A program made the translations under genes and the position numbers. Of a stretch of DNA of 25,407 bases, positions 14,917 to 21,530 are shown one piece after another (the stretch's first letter is position 1; each line of letters begins with the position of its first letter). The stretch is taken from assembly GCA_002454015.1 (NCBI GenBank), contig DKIB01000007.1:301-25707 (forward strand), given 5' to 3'. The DNA comes from Proteobacteria bacterium UBA6729. GTDB lineage: Bacteria; Pseudomonadota; Gammaproteobacteria; Porifericomitales; Porifericomitaceae. Under the pieces are notes generated by a model. It worked only from the letters and a program-made list of their open reading frames with translations. It did not search any database and had not been told where the DNA came from.

Positions 14917-17467
14917 CGGGTGCACCATTCCCGTCACCATTCTCACCATCCTCAGCAATGCGCTGCATCCCTACCAGACCCTCACCCTCATCCAGCCGAA
15001 TCAGGCGCACCCCCTGCGCACTGCGCCCGACCACCGAGATGCCCTGCACCGCAGTGCGTACCAGTTTGCCGTGATCACTCAACAGCATAATCTCTTCATT
15101 GCCGTGCACACTCTCGCAGGCAACCACTGCACCATTACGCAAACTGGTACGCACCGAGATAACGCCCTTGCCACCACGATGGCGCAGTGGATGCTGAGCC
15201 AGGGGTGTGCGCTTGCCATAACCATTGCGGGTCACGGTTAACACATCAATATCCGCTTCGGGAATGATCATCGATATCAGCTGCTCACCCTCAGCCAGAC
15301 GAATACCACGCACGCCACGACTGGTGCGCCCGGTCGCCCGCACCTCGCCTTCCTTGAAACGTATCACCTTGCCGTCGCTGCTGAACAGCATCACATTATC
15401 ATCACCATCGGTCAGTCCGGCACGCACCAGACGATTGCCTGAACTCAGTCGCAACGCGATGATGCCTCGCCGCATCGGTCGTGCAAAGGCACTCAGCCTG
15501 ACCTTCTTGACTGTGCCATCGGCGGTCGCCATAAACACGTAACGATCCTCACTGAACTCACGCACCGGCAACACGGCACTGATGCGCTCATCTTCCTCCA
15601 GCTGCAACAGATTCACCACCGGGCGACCGCGGGCGCCGTGACCGGCCAGCGGCAACTCATAGACCTTCACCCAGAACACCCGACCGGTACTGGAAAAACA
15701 CAGCAGCGTGTCATGGGTGGCAGCAATAAACAACCGCTCAATAAAATCTTCAGAGCGCACCCCGGAGGCAGTGCGCCCACGCCCGCCGCGCCGTTGGGCA
15801 CGATAATCACTGATCGGCTGCGCCTTGATATAGCCGACATGCGACAACGTCACCACCACCTCCTCATCGGTAATCAGATCCTCCACGCGCAGCAGGCGGG
15901 CATGCCTGATGATCTCGGTGCGCCGCGGATCCGCAAAACGCTTGCGGATATCCAGCAACTCACTGCGGATGATCTCCACCACCCGCTGCGGATGCCCCAG
16001 TACATCCAGAAAATCCCGGATATTCTCCAGCAGCTGATTGTATTCCTGAATGATCTTGTCCTGCTCCAGCCCGGTCAGACGTTGCAGTCGCATATCCAGG
16101 ATCGACTGGGCCTGCACCACCGACAGATGATACACCTCACCGTGCAGACCCAACTCCGGCTCCAGCTCGGGCGGCCGGGTGAGGGTCGGGTCAGCATGCT
16201 GCAGCATTCGCAGCATCGGCCCTACCGGCCAGTCGGTTCGCAGCAGTGCCTCGCGTGCCTCGGCCGGGTCTTTGGCTGCCTTGATCGTCGCCACCACCGC
16301 ATCCAGATTGGCCAGGGCAGCGGCCAGGCCTTCCAGCACATGGGCACGTGCCCTGGCCCGACGCAACTCATATCGGGTACGGCGGATCACCACTTCGCGA
16401 CGATGGCGCAAAAAGATCTCCAGCATCCGCCGCAGGGGCAACAACTGTGGACGACCATCCACCAGCGCCACCATGTTAATCCCAAAGGTCAACTCCAGCT
16501 GGGTATGCTTGTAGAGGTTGTTCAGCACCACCTCCGGCACTTCGCCGCGCCGTAGTTCAATGACCAGACGTATACCCTCCCGGTCAGACTCGTCCCGCAG
16601 CCCGCGGAGCCCCGTCAGTTTCTTGTCCTTGACCAGCTCGGCAATCACTTCCTGCAAGCGGGCCTTGTTAACCTGATAAGGCAGCTCGGTAACCACAATG
16701 CGGATCGGCTTGCCTTCCTCCCGTTCAATGCTGCAACGGGCTCGCACCCGAATACGACCACGACCACTCCTGTAGGCCTCCAGAATGCCATCCGAGCCGT
16801 TGATAATCGCCGCCGTGGGAAAGTCCGGCCCCGGCATAGCGGCAAACAGCCGCTCATCCGCTACCCGCGGCTCCTCCAGCAATATCAGCACGGCATCAAT
16901 AACCTCCCCCAGATTATGGGGCGGGATATTGGTGGCCATACCGACAGCAATGCCACTTGAACCGTTAACCAGCAGGTGCGGAAAGGCCGCCGGCAATACC
17001 TCCGGTTCGCGACTCGTGTCATCGTAGTTGGGCGTAAAATCAACCGTGTCACAATCCAGATCGGTCAGCAACTCGGCGGCGATACGCGACATGCGCACCT
17101 CGGTGTAGCGCTGCGCCGCAGGCGAATCGCCATCCACAGAACCAAAGTTTCCCTGCCCATCCACCAGCGGGTAGCGCAGTGAAAAGTGCTGCGCCATACG
17201 CACGATGGCGTCATACACGGACGACTCGCCGTGTGGATGATAATTACCAATGACCTCACCCACCACCTTGGCAGACTTGCGATGCTGGCGGTTCCAGTGC
17301 AGATTGGTCTCATGCATCGCGTACAGTACGCGCCGATGCACCGGCTTCAACCCGTCCCGCACGTCGGGTAGCGCCCGTCCCACGATCACGCTCATGGCGT
17401 AATCCATATAGGACTGACGCATCTCGTCCTCAATGAGAACCTTGGGGATGGTGGCTGGTTCGCTCAT
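14903..17467 (-). CDS. gyrA: DNA gyrase subunit A
   Basis: Breakage-reunion subunit of gyrase, 854 residues. Landmarks are the winged-helix/tower opening VGRALPDVRDGLKPVHRRVLYAM (28-51), catalytic Y121 in AAQRYTEVR, NIPPHNLGEVIDA, the coiled-coil region around residues 350-480, the GyrA-box QRRGGRG (about 557-563) that distinguishes gyrase from topoisomerase IV, and a C-terminal beta-pinwheel with repeated VMLFSSDGKVIRF-type blades. It ends in a short acidic tail (EDGENGDGNGAPDAGA). The quinolone-determining region reads HGESSVYDAIVRMAQ. The residues equivalent to E. coli Ser83 and Asp87 are retained; Asp82 is Glu and Ala84 is Ser. ATG 17467 has GGAG upstream. A promoter lies about 30-60 bp before it, inside the end of the preceding gene. 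Confidence 0.98.
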   Translation of the reverse strand: MSEPATIPKVLIEDEMRQSYMDYAMSVIVGRALPDVRDGLKPVHRRVLYAMHETNLHWNRQHRKSAKVVGEVIGNYHPHGESSVYDAIVRMAQHFSLRYPLVDGQGNFGSVDGDSPAAQRYTEVRMSRIAAELLTDLDCDTVDFTPNYDDTSREPEVLPAAFPHLLVNGSSGIAVGMATNIPPHNLGEVIDAVLILLEEPRVADERLFAAMPGPDFPTAAIINGSDGILEAYRSGRGRIRVRARCSIEREEGKPIRIVVTELPYQVNKARLQEVIAELVKDKKLTGLRGLRDESDREGIRLVIELRRGEVPEVVLNNLYKHTQLELTFGINMVALVDGRPQLLPLRRMLEIFLRHRREVVIRRTRYELRRARARAHVLEGLAAALANLDAVVATIKAAKDPAEAREALLRTDWPVGPMLRMLQHADPTLTRPPELEPELGLHGEVYHLSVVQAQSILDMRLQRLTGLEQDKIIQEYNQLLENIRDFLDVLGHPQRVVEIIRSELLDIRKRFADPRRTEIIRHARLLRVEDLITDEEVVVTLSHVGYIKAQPISDYRAQRRGGRGRTASGVRSEDFIERLFIAATHDTLLCFSSTGRVFWVKVYELPLAGHGARGRPVVNLLQLEEDERISAVLPVREFSEDRYVFMATADGTVKKVRLSAFARPMRRGIIALRLSSGNRLVRAGLTDGDDNVMLFSSDGKVIRFKEGEVRATGRTSRGVRGIRLAEGEQLISMIIPEADIDVLTVTRNGYGKRTPLAQHPLRHRGGKGVISVRTSLRNGAVVACESVHGNEEIMLLSDHGKLVRTAVQGISVVGRSAQGVRLIRLDEGEGLVGMQRIAEDGENGDGNGAPDAGA

Positions 17468-17497
17468 GACTCAGGGCTCCGGGAGGAGCGAACGTCG

Positions 17498-17526
17498 ATT
17501 ATACCATGTCCTCTGTGTAGAACCAG
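17498..17526 (-). promoter_or_regulatory. Candidate sigma70 promoter for gyrA
   Basis: On the minus strand a perfect TATAAT (17498-17503) is preceded by TGG, giving the extended -10 TGGTATAAT. A weak -35 CTGGTT (17521-17526) is 17 bp upstream. The TATAAT contains the TAA stop of the methyltransferase gene. Transcription would begin near 17,490, leaving a leader of roughly 23 nt with the GGAG Shine-Dalgarno. The assignment rests on consensus and position only. Confidence 0.6.
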
Positions 17527-18212
17527 TCTCCGCCCTCCAGCCCGAAACGCACCCGGCCTGTCGCCCCCACCGCAATACCATGCGCCACCGAATACGCATA
17601 GGGGAAAAAATGCAGGTGCAAATTGAACCCAAAGCGATAGGGGCGTTCCCGGGGCACCACGATGATCAGGCGACGGGCACACACCCGGCGCAGTTCCCGC
17701 AGCACTGCACCCGGGTCACGCACATGCTCCAGTACATGCGAGCAGATCACCGTATCAAAACGGCGCTCCGGAAACGGCAACCGCTCCGCCATGCCGGGCA
17801 CAAAGTGCAACCAGGGCATGCCATTTATGGCTGCATCACGCAGGATATCGGTGCCGCTGAGCTGCAACCCGGGGGCCTGTCGGTGCAGTGCCGCCAACAA
17901 CTGCCCGCGCCCACAGCCCACCTCCAGCACCCGCTCACCCTGCCGCTCCTGCAAGATGCGCTGCAGACACTGCGGATTGATATCCGTATCCACCTTCAGG
18001 TGACAGTCCGCCGTGTCCCGGTATACCCCTGTAAAGGCAGCTTCATCCAGGCTTGCTGCCCGGGTACGAAAATCCATAAACAGGGTTGCGCGACCCCCGA
18101 AGGCCAACCGGAACAGCGGATACATGCACCAGCGGCAGTCGCGCACCAGCGGCGGCAACAGCTCGTTGATCACAAGGTTCGCGATGCGGGCGGTCAGATG
18201 GGATACCTGCAA
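17499..18212 (-). CDS. Class I SAM-dependent methyltransferase (Methyltransf_11 type), substrate unknown
   Basis: A 237-residue protein with a Rossmann-type methyltransferase core: motif I VLEVGCGRGQLLAAL (95-109), acidic post-I GTDI (120-123), PFPERRFDTVICSHVLEHV (147-164, motif IV and post-IV region) and the LRELRRV...LIIVVPRERPYRFG block. About 85 residues precede the core (LVINELLPPLVRDCRWCMYPLFRLAFG). It is not UbiG, although ubiG lies beside gyrA in some Gammaproteobacteria: the UbiG N-terminal motifs are absent. The start is TTG 18212, supported by GGGAG 8 nt upstream and by its position 3 bp after the DUF192 gene; GTG 18173 is the alternative. The stop codon overlaps the gyrA -10 element. 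The substrate cannot be read from the sequence. Confidence 0.85.
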   Translation of the reverse strand: MQVSHLTARIANLVINELLPPLVRDCRWCMYPLFRLAFGGRATLFMDFRTRAASLDEAAFTGVYRDTADCHLKVDTDINPQCLQRILQERQGERVLEVGCGRGQLLAALHRQAPGLQLSGTDILRDAAINGMPWLHFVPGMAERLPFPERRFDTVICSHVLEHVRDPGAVLRELRRVCARRLIIVVPRERPYRFGFNLHLHFFPYAYSVAHGIAVGATGRVRFGLEGGDWFYTEDMV

Positions 18213-18215
18213 GAC

Positions 18216-18689
18216 TCAGTCTCCCACACAGTACCGCCCGGCCCCGGCGAAGCGTGGATGTACTACACGTGCGCCCACCGTCAGACCCAACTCCTGCGCC
18301 AGACCCCCATTCAACTCCAGCACCGCCTGCACCGGCCTGCCGGAGGGAATGTGCTCCAGCGCCAGCGGCGTAGTCTGCTCCGCAATACGCACGACCTCCC
18401 CACTCGCCCGAATGAACAACATGTCAAGTGGCAGATAGGTATCCTTCATCCACATCGTTACCGGGGCCTCACTGCCAGCAAAGTAGAACAACATGCCCGC
18501 CCGGCGCGGTAGCTCATGACGCCCGGACAAGCCCCGTGCGCGCTCCTCCATACTGAGTGCCATCTCCACCCGAAAACGATGACACTGCCCCGCCGTATCC
18601 AGAATACTCAACGACTCCACCGCCCCCGACATCCCGGGCCCCAGCAACAGCACCGCCAGCCACACCGTCACCTTGCGCATGGGTGGCAT
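18216..18689 (-). CDS. Exported DUF192 family protein
   Basis: A product of about 157 residues with a signal peptide (MRKVTVWLAVLLLGPGMSGA) and a full DUF192 domain: MALSMEERARGLSGR (43-57), AGMLFYF (64-70), VTMWMKDTYLPLDMLFI (77-93), SGRPVQAVLELNGG (116-129). The family is a small beta-barrel-like domain found in exported or surface proteins of bacteria and archaea; its biochemical function is not established. ATG 18689 has GGTGAG 7 nt upstream; the downstream ATG 18680 begins directly at the signal peptide MRKV. The gene leads the leftward run and probably shares a transcript with the methyltransferase 3 bp behind it. Upstream is the divergent region facing the SRPBCC gene. Confidence 0.85.
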   Translation of the reverse strand: MPPMRKVTVWLAVLLLGPGMSGAVESLSILDTAGQCHRFRVEMALSMEERARGLSGRHELPRRAGMLFYFAGSEAPVTMWMKDTYLPLDMLFIRASGEVVRIAEQTTPLALEHIPSGRPVQAVLELNGGLAQELGLTVGARVVHPRFAGAGRYCVGD

Positions 18690-18714
18690 TATACAGCTCA
18701 CCCCTGCCCCGCCA

Positions 18715-18765
18715 GGTCAGGGGCCGGGGCGGTGCGCCTGACCCTGCTGCCCTGTGGCCAGCAGG
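18715..18765. repeat. Two adjacent inverted repeats
   Basis: The first repeat pairs GGTCAGG (18715-18721) with CCTGACC (18737-18743) across a 15-nt loop. The second pairs CCTGCTG (18743-18749) with CAGCAGG (18759-18765); CC/GG can add two more pairs with one bulged C. They touch at 18743, so they could form one after the other. No T-run follows on either strand, so they are not intrinsic terminators. An operator or mRNA structure is possible (inference). Confidence 0.45.
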
Positions 18766-18844
18766 CATGGCCTCCACAGCACCCACCCGGCCGGCGCTTT
18801 GCGTTGCGCCTCGTCCAGCACCAGAACCGACCTGTTGACAGCCC

Positions 18845-18874
18845 TTGCCTTCAAACAGCAAAACAGGACATAAT
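18845..18874 (+). promoter_or_regulatory. Candidate promoter for the SRPBCC gene
   Basis: TTGCCT (18845-18850), an 18-bp spacer and CATAAT (18869-18874) make a plausible sigma70 promoter, with a leader of about 60 nt to the ATG at 18942. A perfect TTGACA also occurs at 18835-18840, but no -10-like hexamer lies 16-18 bp downstream; its distance to CATAAT is 28 bp. Confidence 0.4.
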
Positions 18875-18941
18875 GGCCCGGCCGGATGGGCATCCCGGTG
18901 ATGGCTGCCCGTGCGGTTCGACTTCAGGAGGATTTAATCAC

Positions 18942-19451
18942 ATGAGTAAAATGCATATACAGGCCATGGCCTGTGGTCTCGCGCTGACGGTAATCGGCAC
19001 GGTATCCGCTGCCGGGTCCATCAATGTCCGCGAGGAAATCACGGTAGGCGCCGCAGCCGAAGAGGTCTGGGCACTTGTTCGCCACTACTGCGACATAGCC
19101 GCCTGGCACCCGGCCGTGGTGTACTGTGATATAGACGATTCCCACGCCCGGGTCGGTACCATGCGTACCCTCACCCTGGGCAATGGTGCCCAGCTGTTTG
19201 AGCGTCTGCAGGACTACGATGAAAGGGGCATGAGCTACTCCTACTCCATCCCGGATGCCGGGGGCGTACTGCCGGTACACAACTACAGTTCAACCCTCAG
19301 TGTCCGCAGTGCGGGTTACGATCGTGCCCAGGTCATCTGGACCGGGAGCTTTGATCCGCAGGGTGACCCCGGTGCCGCTGAGGAGGCCATCGCCGGGGTG
19401 TATCAGGGTGGCTTGGAGATGATCCGCGATCAGGCGGAATCCATGAAGTAG
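18942..19451 (+). CDS. Exported SRPBCC (START/Bet v1-fold) protein, MxaD-like
   Basis: The only rightward gene. The 169-residue product starts with a signal peptide (MSKMHIQAMACGLALTVIGTVSAAG; cleavage near residue 23 or 24) followed by an SRPBCC ligand-binding fold: INVREEITVGAAAEEVWALVRHY (27-49), WHPAVVYCD (55-63), GTMRTLTLGNGAQLFERLQDYDE (72-94), SYSIPDAGGVLPVHNYSSTLSV (100-121), and a C-terminal helix GVYQGGLEMIRD. The WHPAV, RTLTL, YSYSI and LPVxNYxSTL pattern resembles MxaD, a periplasmic protein of methylotrophs that helps methanol dehydrogenase pass electrons to cytochrome cL, and related 'polyketide cyclase' proteins. No methanol oxidation gene is nearby, so function is open. ATG 18942 has a perfect AGGAGG 10 nt upstream. 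Its TAG is immediately followed by the convergent hisZ stop. Two Cys (50, 62) remain in the mature protein. Confidence 0.88.
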   Translation: MSKMHIQAMACGLALTVIGTVSAAGSINVREEITVGAAAEEVWALVRHYCDIAAWHPAVVYCDIDDSHARVGTMRTLTLGNGAQLFERLQDYDERGMSYSYSIPDAGGVLPVHNYSSTLSVRSAGYDRAQVIWTGSFDPQGDPGAAEEAIAGVYQGGLEMIRDQAESMK

Positions 19452-20648
19452 TCAGTCCAGCGGGCGCACCTGCCAGCCGCCATCCTGTTGTCGGTACAAC
19501 TCGCGGTTGCAACCCTGCGCCGCGGGATCCTGTACCTGCCCGGGCAGGGCATAGATCACCGTCTCACCGGCGCGCCGTCGCCGGGTCACCTCAGCCTGCA
19601 GGGCCGAGTCGTGGGTTGGCCAGGGTGCCAGCAGGGCGGTGCATCTGCCGGACCCGGGGGGCTGCTGGTTCACCAGCAGCTTGACATCGGTGCTGAAGCC
19701 GGTGGCCGGGCGCGCCCGCCCGAAGGCACGGCCCACATTGTCATAACGCCCACCCTGTAGCACCGCGCTGCCCAGACCCGGCAGGTAGGCCCCGAACACG
19801 ATGCCATTGTGATACGTGTAGCCGTGCATCTCGCAGAGTTCAAAGTGCACCCGGTCGGCATCCAGCAGCCCGTCCATCCGTTTGACCAGGGCCTCCAGAT
19901 CATCTATGTAGCGGAGCATCTCTGTCCCACAATGCCGCAGGTGTCGCCGGGCCTCTGCCAGCACCCCCAGCCCGCCGTGCAACTGCATGAGTGCCGCCAG
20001 CGCTTTGGCCTCACGTCCCGGCACCGACCAGTCGCGCAGGCAGGACCGGAGTTCATCGCCGGCCTTGCGTTGCAGGATGCCGTGCAGCTGCTGCTCCTGC
20101 CCTGCGCTGAGCCCGCAGCGGGCCAACAACTCGCGCACCAGCTCGGTATGGCCCAAGCTGATGTGGGCCTGCTCAAGCCCGGCCAGGGCCAAGGTTTCAA
20201 TAGCCAGGGCCAGCACCTCGGCGTCGCTCTCCAGACCGACATGACCAAACAGTTCGGCACCGAGCTGTAGCGGGCAGCGACTTTCTCCGGCCACATCGGC
20301 GCGCGCATGCAACACCGTACCCAGATAGCACAGCCGCACCGGCACATCACGACGCAGGCGGCGTGCATCAATGCGTGCGGCCTGCGGGGTGATATCCGCA
20401 CGGATGCCCAACAGGCGCCCGCTCAGTTGATCAGTCAGGGTAAAGGTCTGTAAACCCAGTGCCCCTGCCGTGCCGGTCAGCAGGGCATCCAGGTACTCCA
20501 CCAGGGGGGGCATCACCAACTCATAGCCCCATGTCGCGCAGGTATCCAGCAACATGCGACCGAGGCGCTCTATATCACCCGAACGCGGTGGCAGCAGCTC
20601 GTCAACGCCTTCCGGCAACAGCCATGGTTCTTCCGGGCTCACGACCAC
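19452..20648 (-). CDS. hisZ: ATP phosphoribosyltransferase regulatory subunit
   Basis: Regulatory partner of short-form HisG in the first step of histidine synthesis; a histidyl-tRNA synthetase catalytic-core relative without tRNA charging activity. The 398-residue protein shows WLLPEGVDELLPP at the start, LTDQLSGRLLGIRADITPQAARIDA (a class II aaRS motif 2-like region), RLCYLGTVLHARA, CPLQLGAELFG, HGYTYHNGIVFGAYLPG and GGRYDNVGRAFGRARPATGFSTDVKLL. There is no anticodon-binding domain. The proposed GTG 20648 matches the length of Pseudomonas HisZ; GTG 20642 is an alternative, and neither has a strong Shine-Dalgarno. It lies 12 bp after hflC, as in many Gammaproteobacteria, but the customary purA does not follow. 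Confidence 0.95.
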   Translation of the reverse strand: MVVSPEEPWLLPEGVDELLPPRSGDIERLGRMLLDTCATWGYELVMPPLVEYLDALLTGTAGALGLQTFTLTDQLSGRLLGIRADITPQAARIDARRLRRDVPVRLCYLGTVLHARADVAGESRCPLQLGAELFGHVGLESDAEVLALAIETLALAGLEQAHISLGHTELVRELLARCGLSAGQEQQLHGILQRKAGDELRSCLRDWSVPGREAKALAALMQLHGGLGVLAEARRHLRHCGTEMLRYIDDLEALVKRMDGLLDADRVHFELCEMHGYTYHNGIVFGAYLPGLGSAVLQGGRYDNVGRAFGRARPATGFSTDVKLLVNQQPPGSGRCTALLAPWPTHDSALQAEVTRRRRAGETVIYALPGQVQDPAAQGCNRELYRQQDGGWQVRPLD

Positions 20649-20660
20649 ACGGGAACCGGC

Positions 20661-21530
20661 CTATTTAGGTGCCGGATCCTTGAAGTAGCGAAAGAAGCTG
20701 GAATCAGGGCTCAACAGCAACACATCGCGACGGTCACTAAAACTGTTGCGATAGGCATTCAGGCTGCGATACAGGGCATAAAACTCTTCGTCAGCGGTGT
20801 ACGCCGCGGCATAGATACGGGTGGACTCGGCATCGCCGCCGCCCCGCACCAGTTCGGCTTCCCGGTAGGCCTCGGCAATGATCTCTTCACGCTCACGGTC
20901 CGCCCCGGCACGGACGCGCTCCCCGGTCTCTGCACCCCGGGCACGAAAATCCCGGGCCACCCGATCACGCTCCGAACGCATGCGTCGATACACTGACTCA
21001 CTGACATCCTCAGGCAAATCAATGCGCACGGTACGCACATCCACCACCCCGACGCCCAGCTCACCTGCCAGTTCGGAGGCGGTAGCGAGCACCTCGTCCA
21101 GCACCTCATCACGCTTGCTCAACACCACCTCCTGCACCGTGCGCTTGCCAAACTCATCGCGCATGGAACTATTGATGCGTTGCGACAGCAGGATATTGGC
21201 ACGATCCAGATCTCCGGTAGTCACCCGATAAAAGACGGCGGGATCAACGATGTGCCACTTGACATAAAAATCAACGATCACATCCTTTTTTTCCAGGGTC
21301 AGAAAACGCTTCGGCTCCTGATTCAACGTCAGCAGGCGTGCATCAAAGCGCTGCGACGAATGCACGTAGGGAATCAGAAAATACAGGCCCGGCTCCTGGA
21401 TCACCTGCTCGATCTCCCGGAACTTGAATATCACCGCCTGCTCCCACTGCCTGACCACAAGCACGGTGCGCGGCAATATCACCGACAGCACCACCAACAC
21501 AATCACCAGCAGTATGGAACGATTTATCAT
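20661..21530 (-). CDS. hflC: Protease modulator HflC
   Basis: SPFH (stomatin/prohibitin) family membrane protein that with HflK forms a cage around FtsH and limits its proteolysis. The 289-residue protein has an N-terminal membrane anchor (about 5-24, SILLVIVLVVLSVILPRTV), the start of the SPFH domain VVRQWEQAVIFKFRE, PGLYFLIPYVHSSQRFDARLLTL, and a long charged coiled coil rich in Arg/Glu (RMRSERDRVARDFRARGAE...). A typical C-terminal region follows: GGGDAESTRIYAAAYTADEEFYALYRSL and LLSPDSSFFRYFK. ATG 21530 overlaps the hflK stop as ATGA, consistent with production of the two partners in balance. Confidence 0.96.
   Translation of the reverse strand: MINRSILLVIVLVVLSVILPRTVLVVRQWEQAVIFKFREIEQVIQEPGLYFLIPYVHSSQRFDARLLTLNQEPKRFLTLEKKDVIVDFYVKWHIVDPAVFYRVTTGDLDRANILLSQRINSSMRDEFGKRTVQEVVLSKRDEVLDEVLATASELAGELGVGVVDVRTVRIDLPEDVSESVYRRMRSERDRVARDFRARGAETGERVRAGADREREEIIAEAYREAELVRGGGDAESTRIYAAAYTADEEFYALYRSLNAYRNSFSDRRDVLLLSPDSSFFRYFKDPAPK

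Larger units (their letters stand above)
18690..18941. other. Divergent intergenic region (252 bp)
   Basis: Separates the leftward DUF192 gene from the rightward SRPBCC gene and must hold promoters for both. Rightward elements are listed separately. For the leftward gene a TATAAT (18688-18693, minus strand) overlaps the proposed ATG, but no good -35 is seen at 16-18 bp. Two GC-rich inverted repeats occupy 18715-18765. I see no convincing coding frame here. Confidence 0.7.

Noticed and set aside
17499..18212. Calling the methyltransferase UbiG because of its position next to gyrA
   Set aside because: The UbiG N-terminal and C-terminal motifs are absent and gene orientation differs from E. coli ubiG.
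17433..18512. Plus-strand frame of 359 codons across gyrA start, methyltransferase and DUF192
   Set aside because: It spans three genes and their spacers on the other strand and has no coherent domain.
18835..18840. Perfect TTGACA as the -35 of the SRPBCC promoter
   Set aside because: No -10-like sequence at 16-18 bp; the nearest CATAAT is 28 bp away, so the weaker TTGCCT is favoured.
18516..18941. N-terminal extension of the SRPBCC frame
   Set aside because: It runs through the DUF192 gene on the opposite strand; the signal peptide and AGGAGG place the start at 18942.
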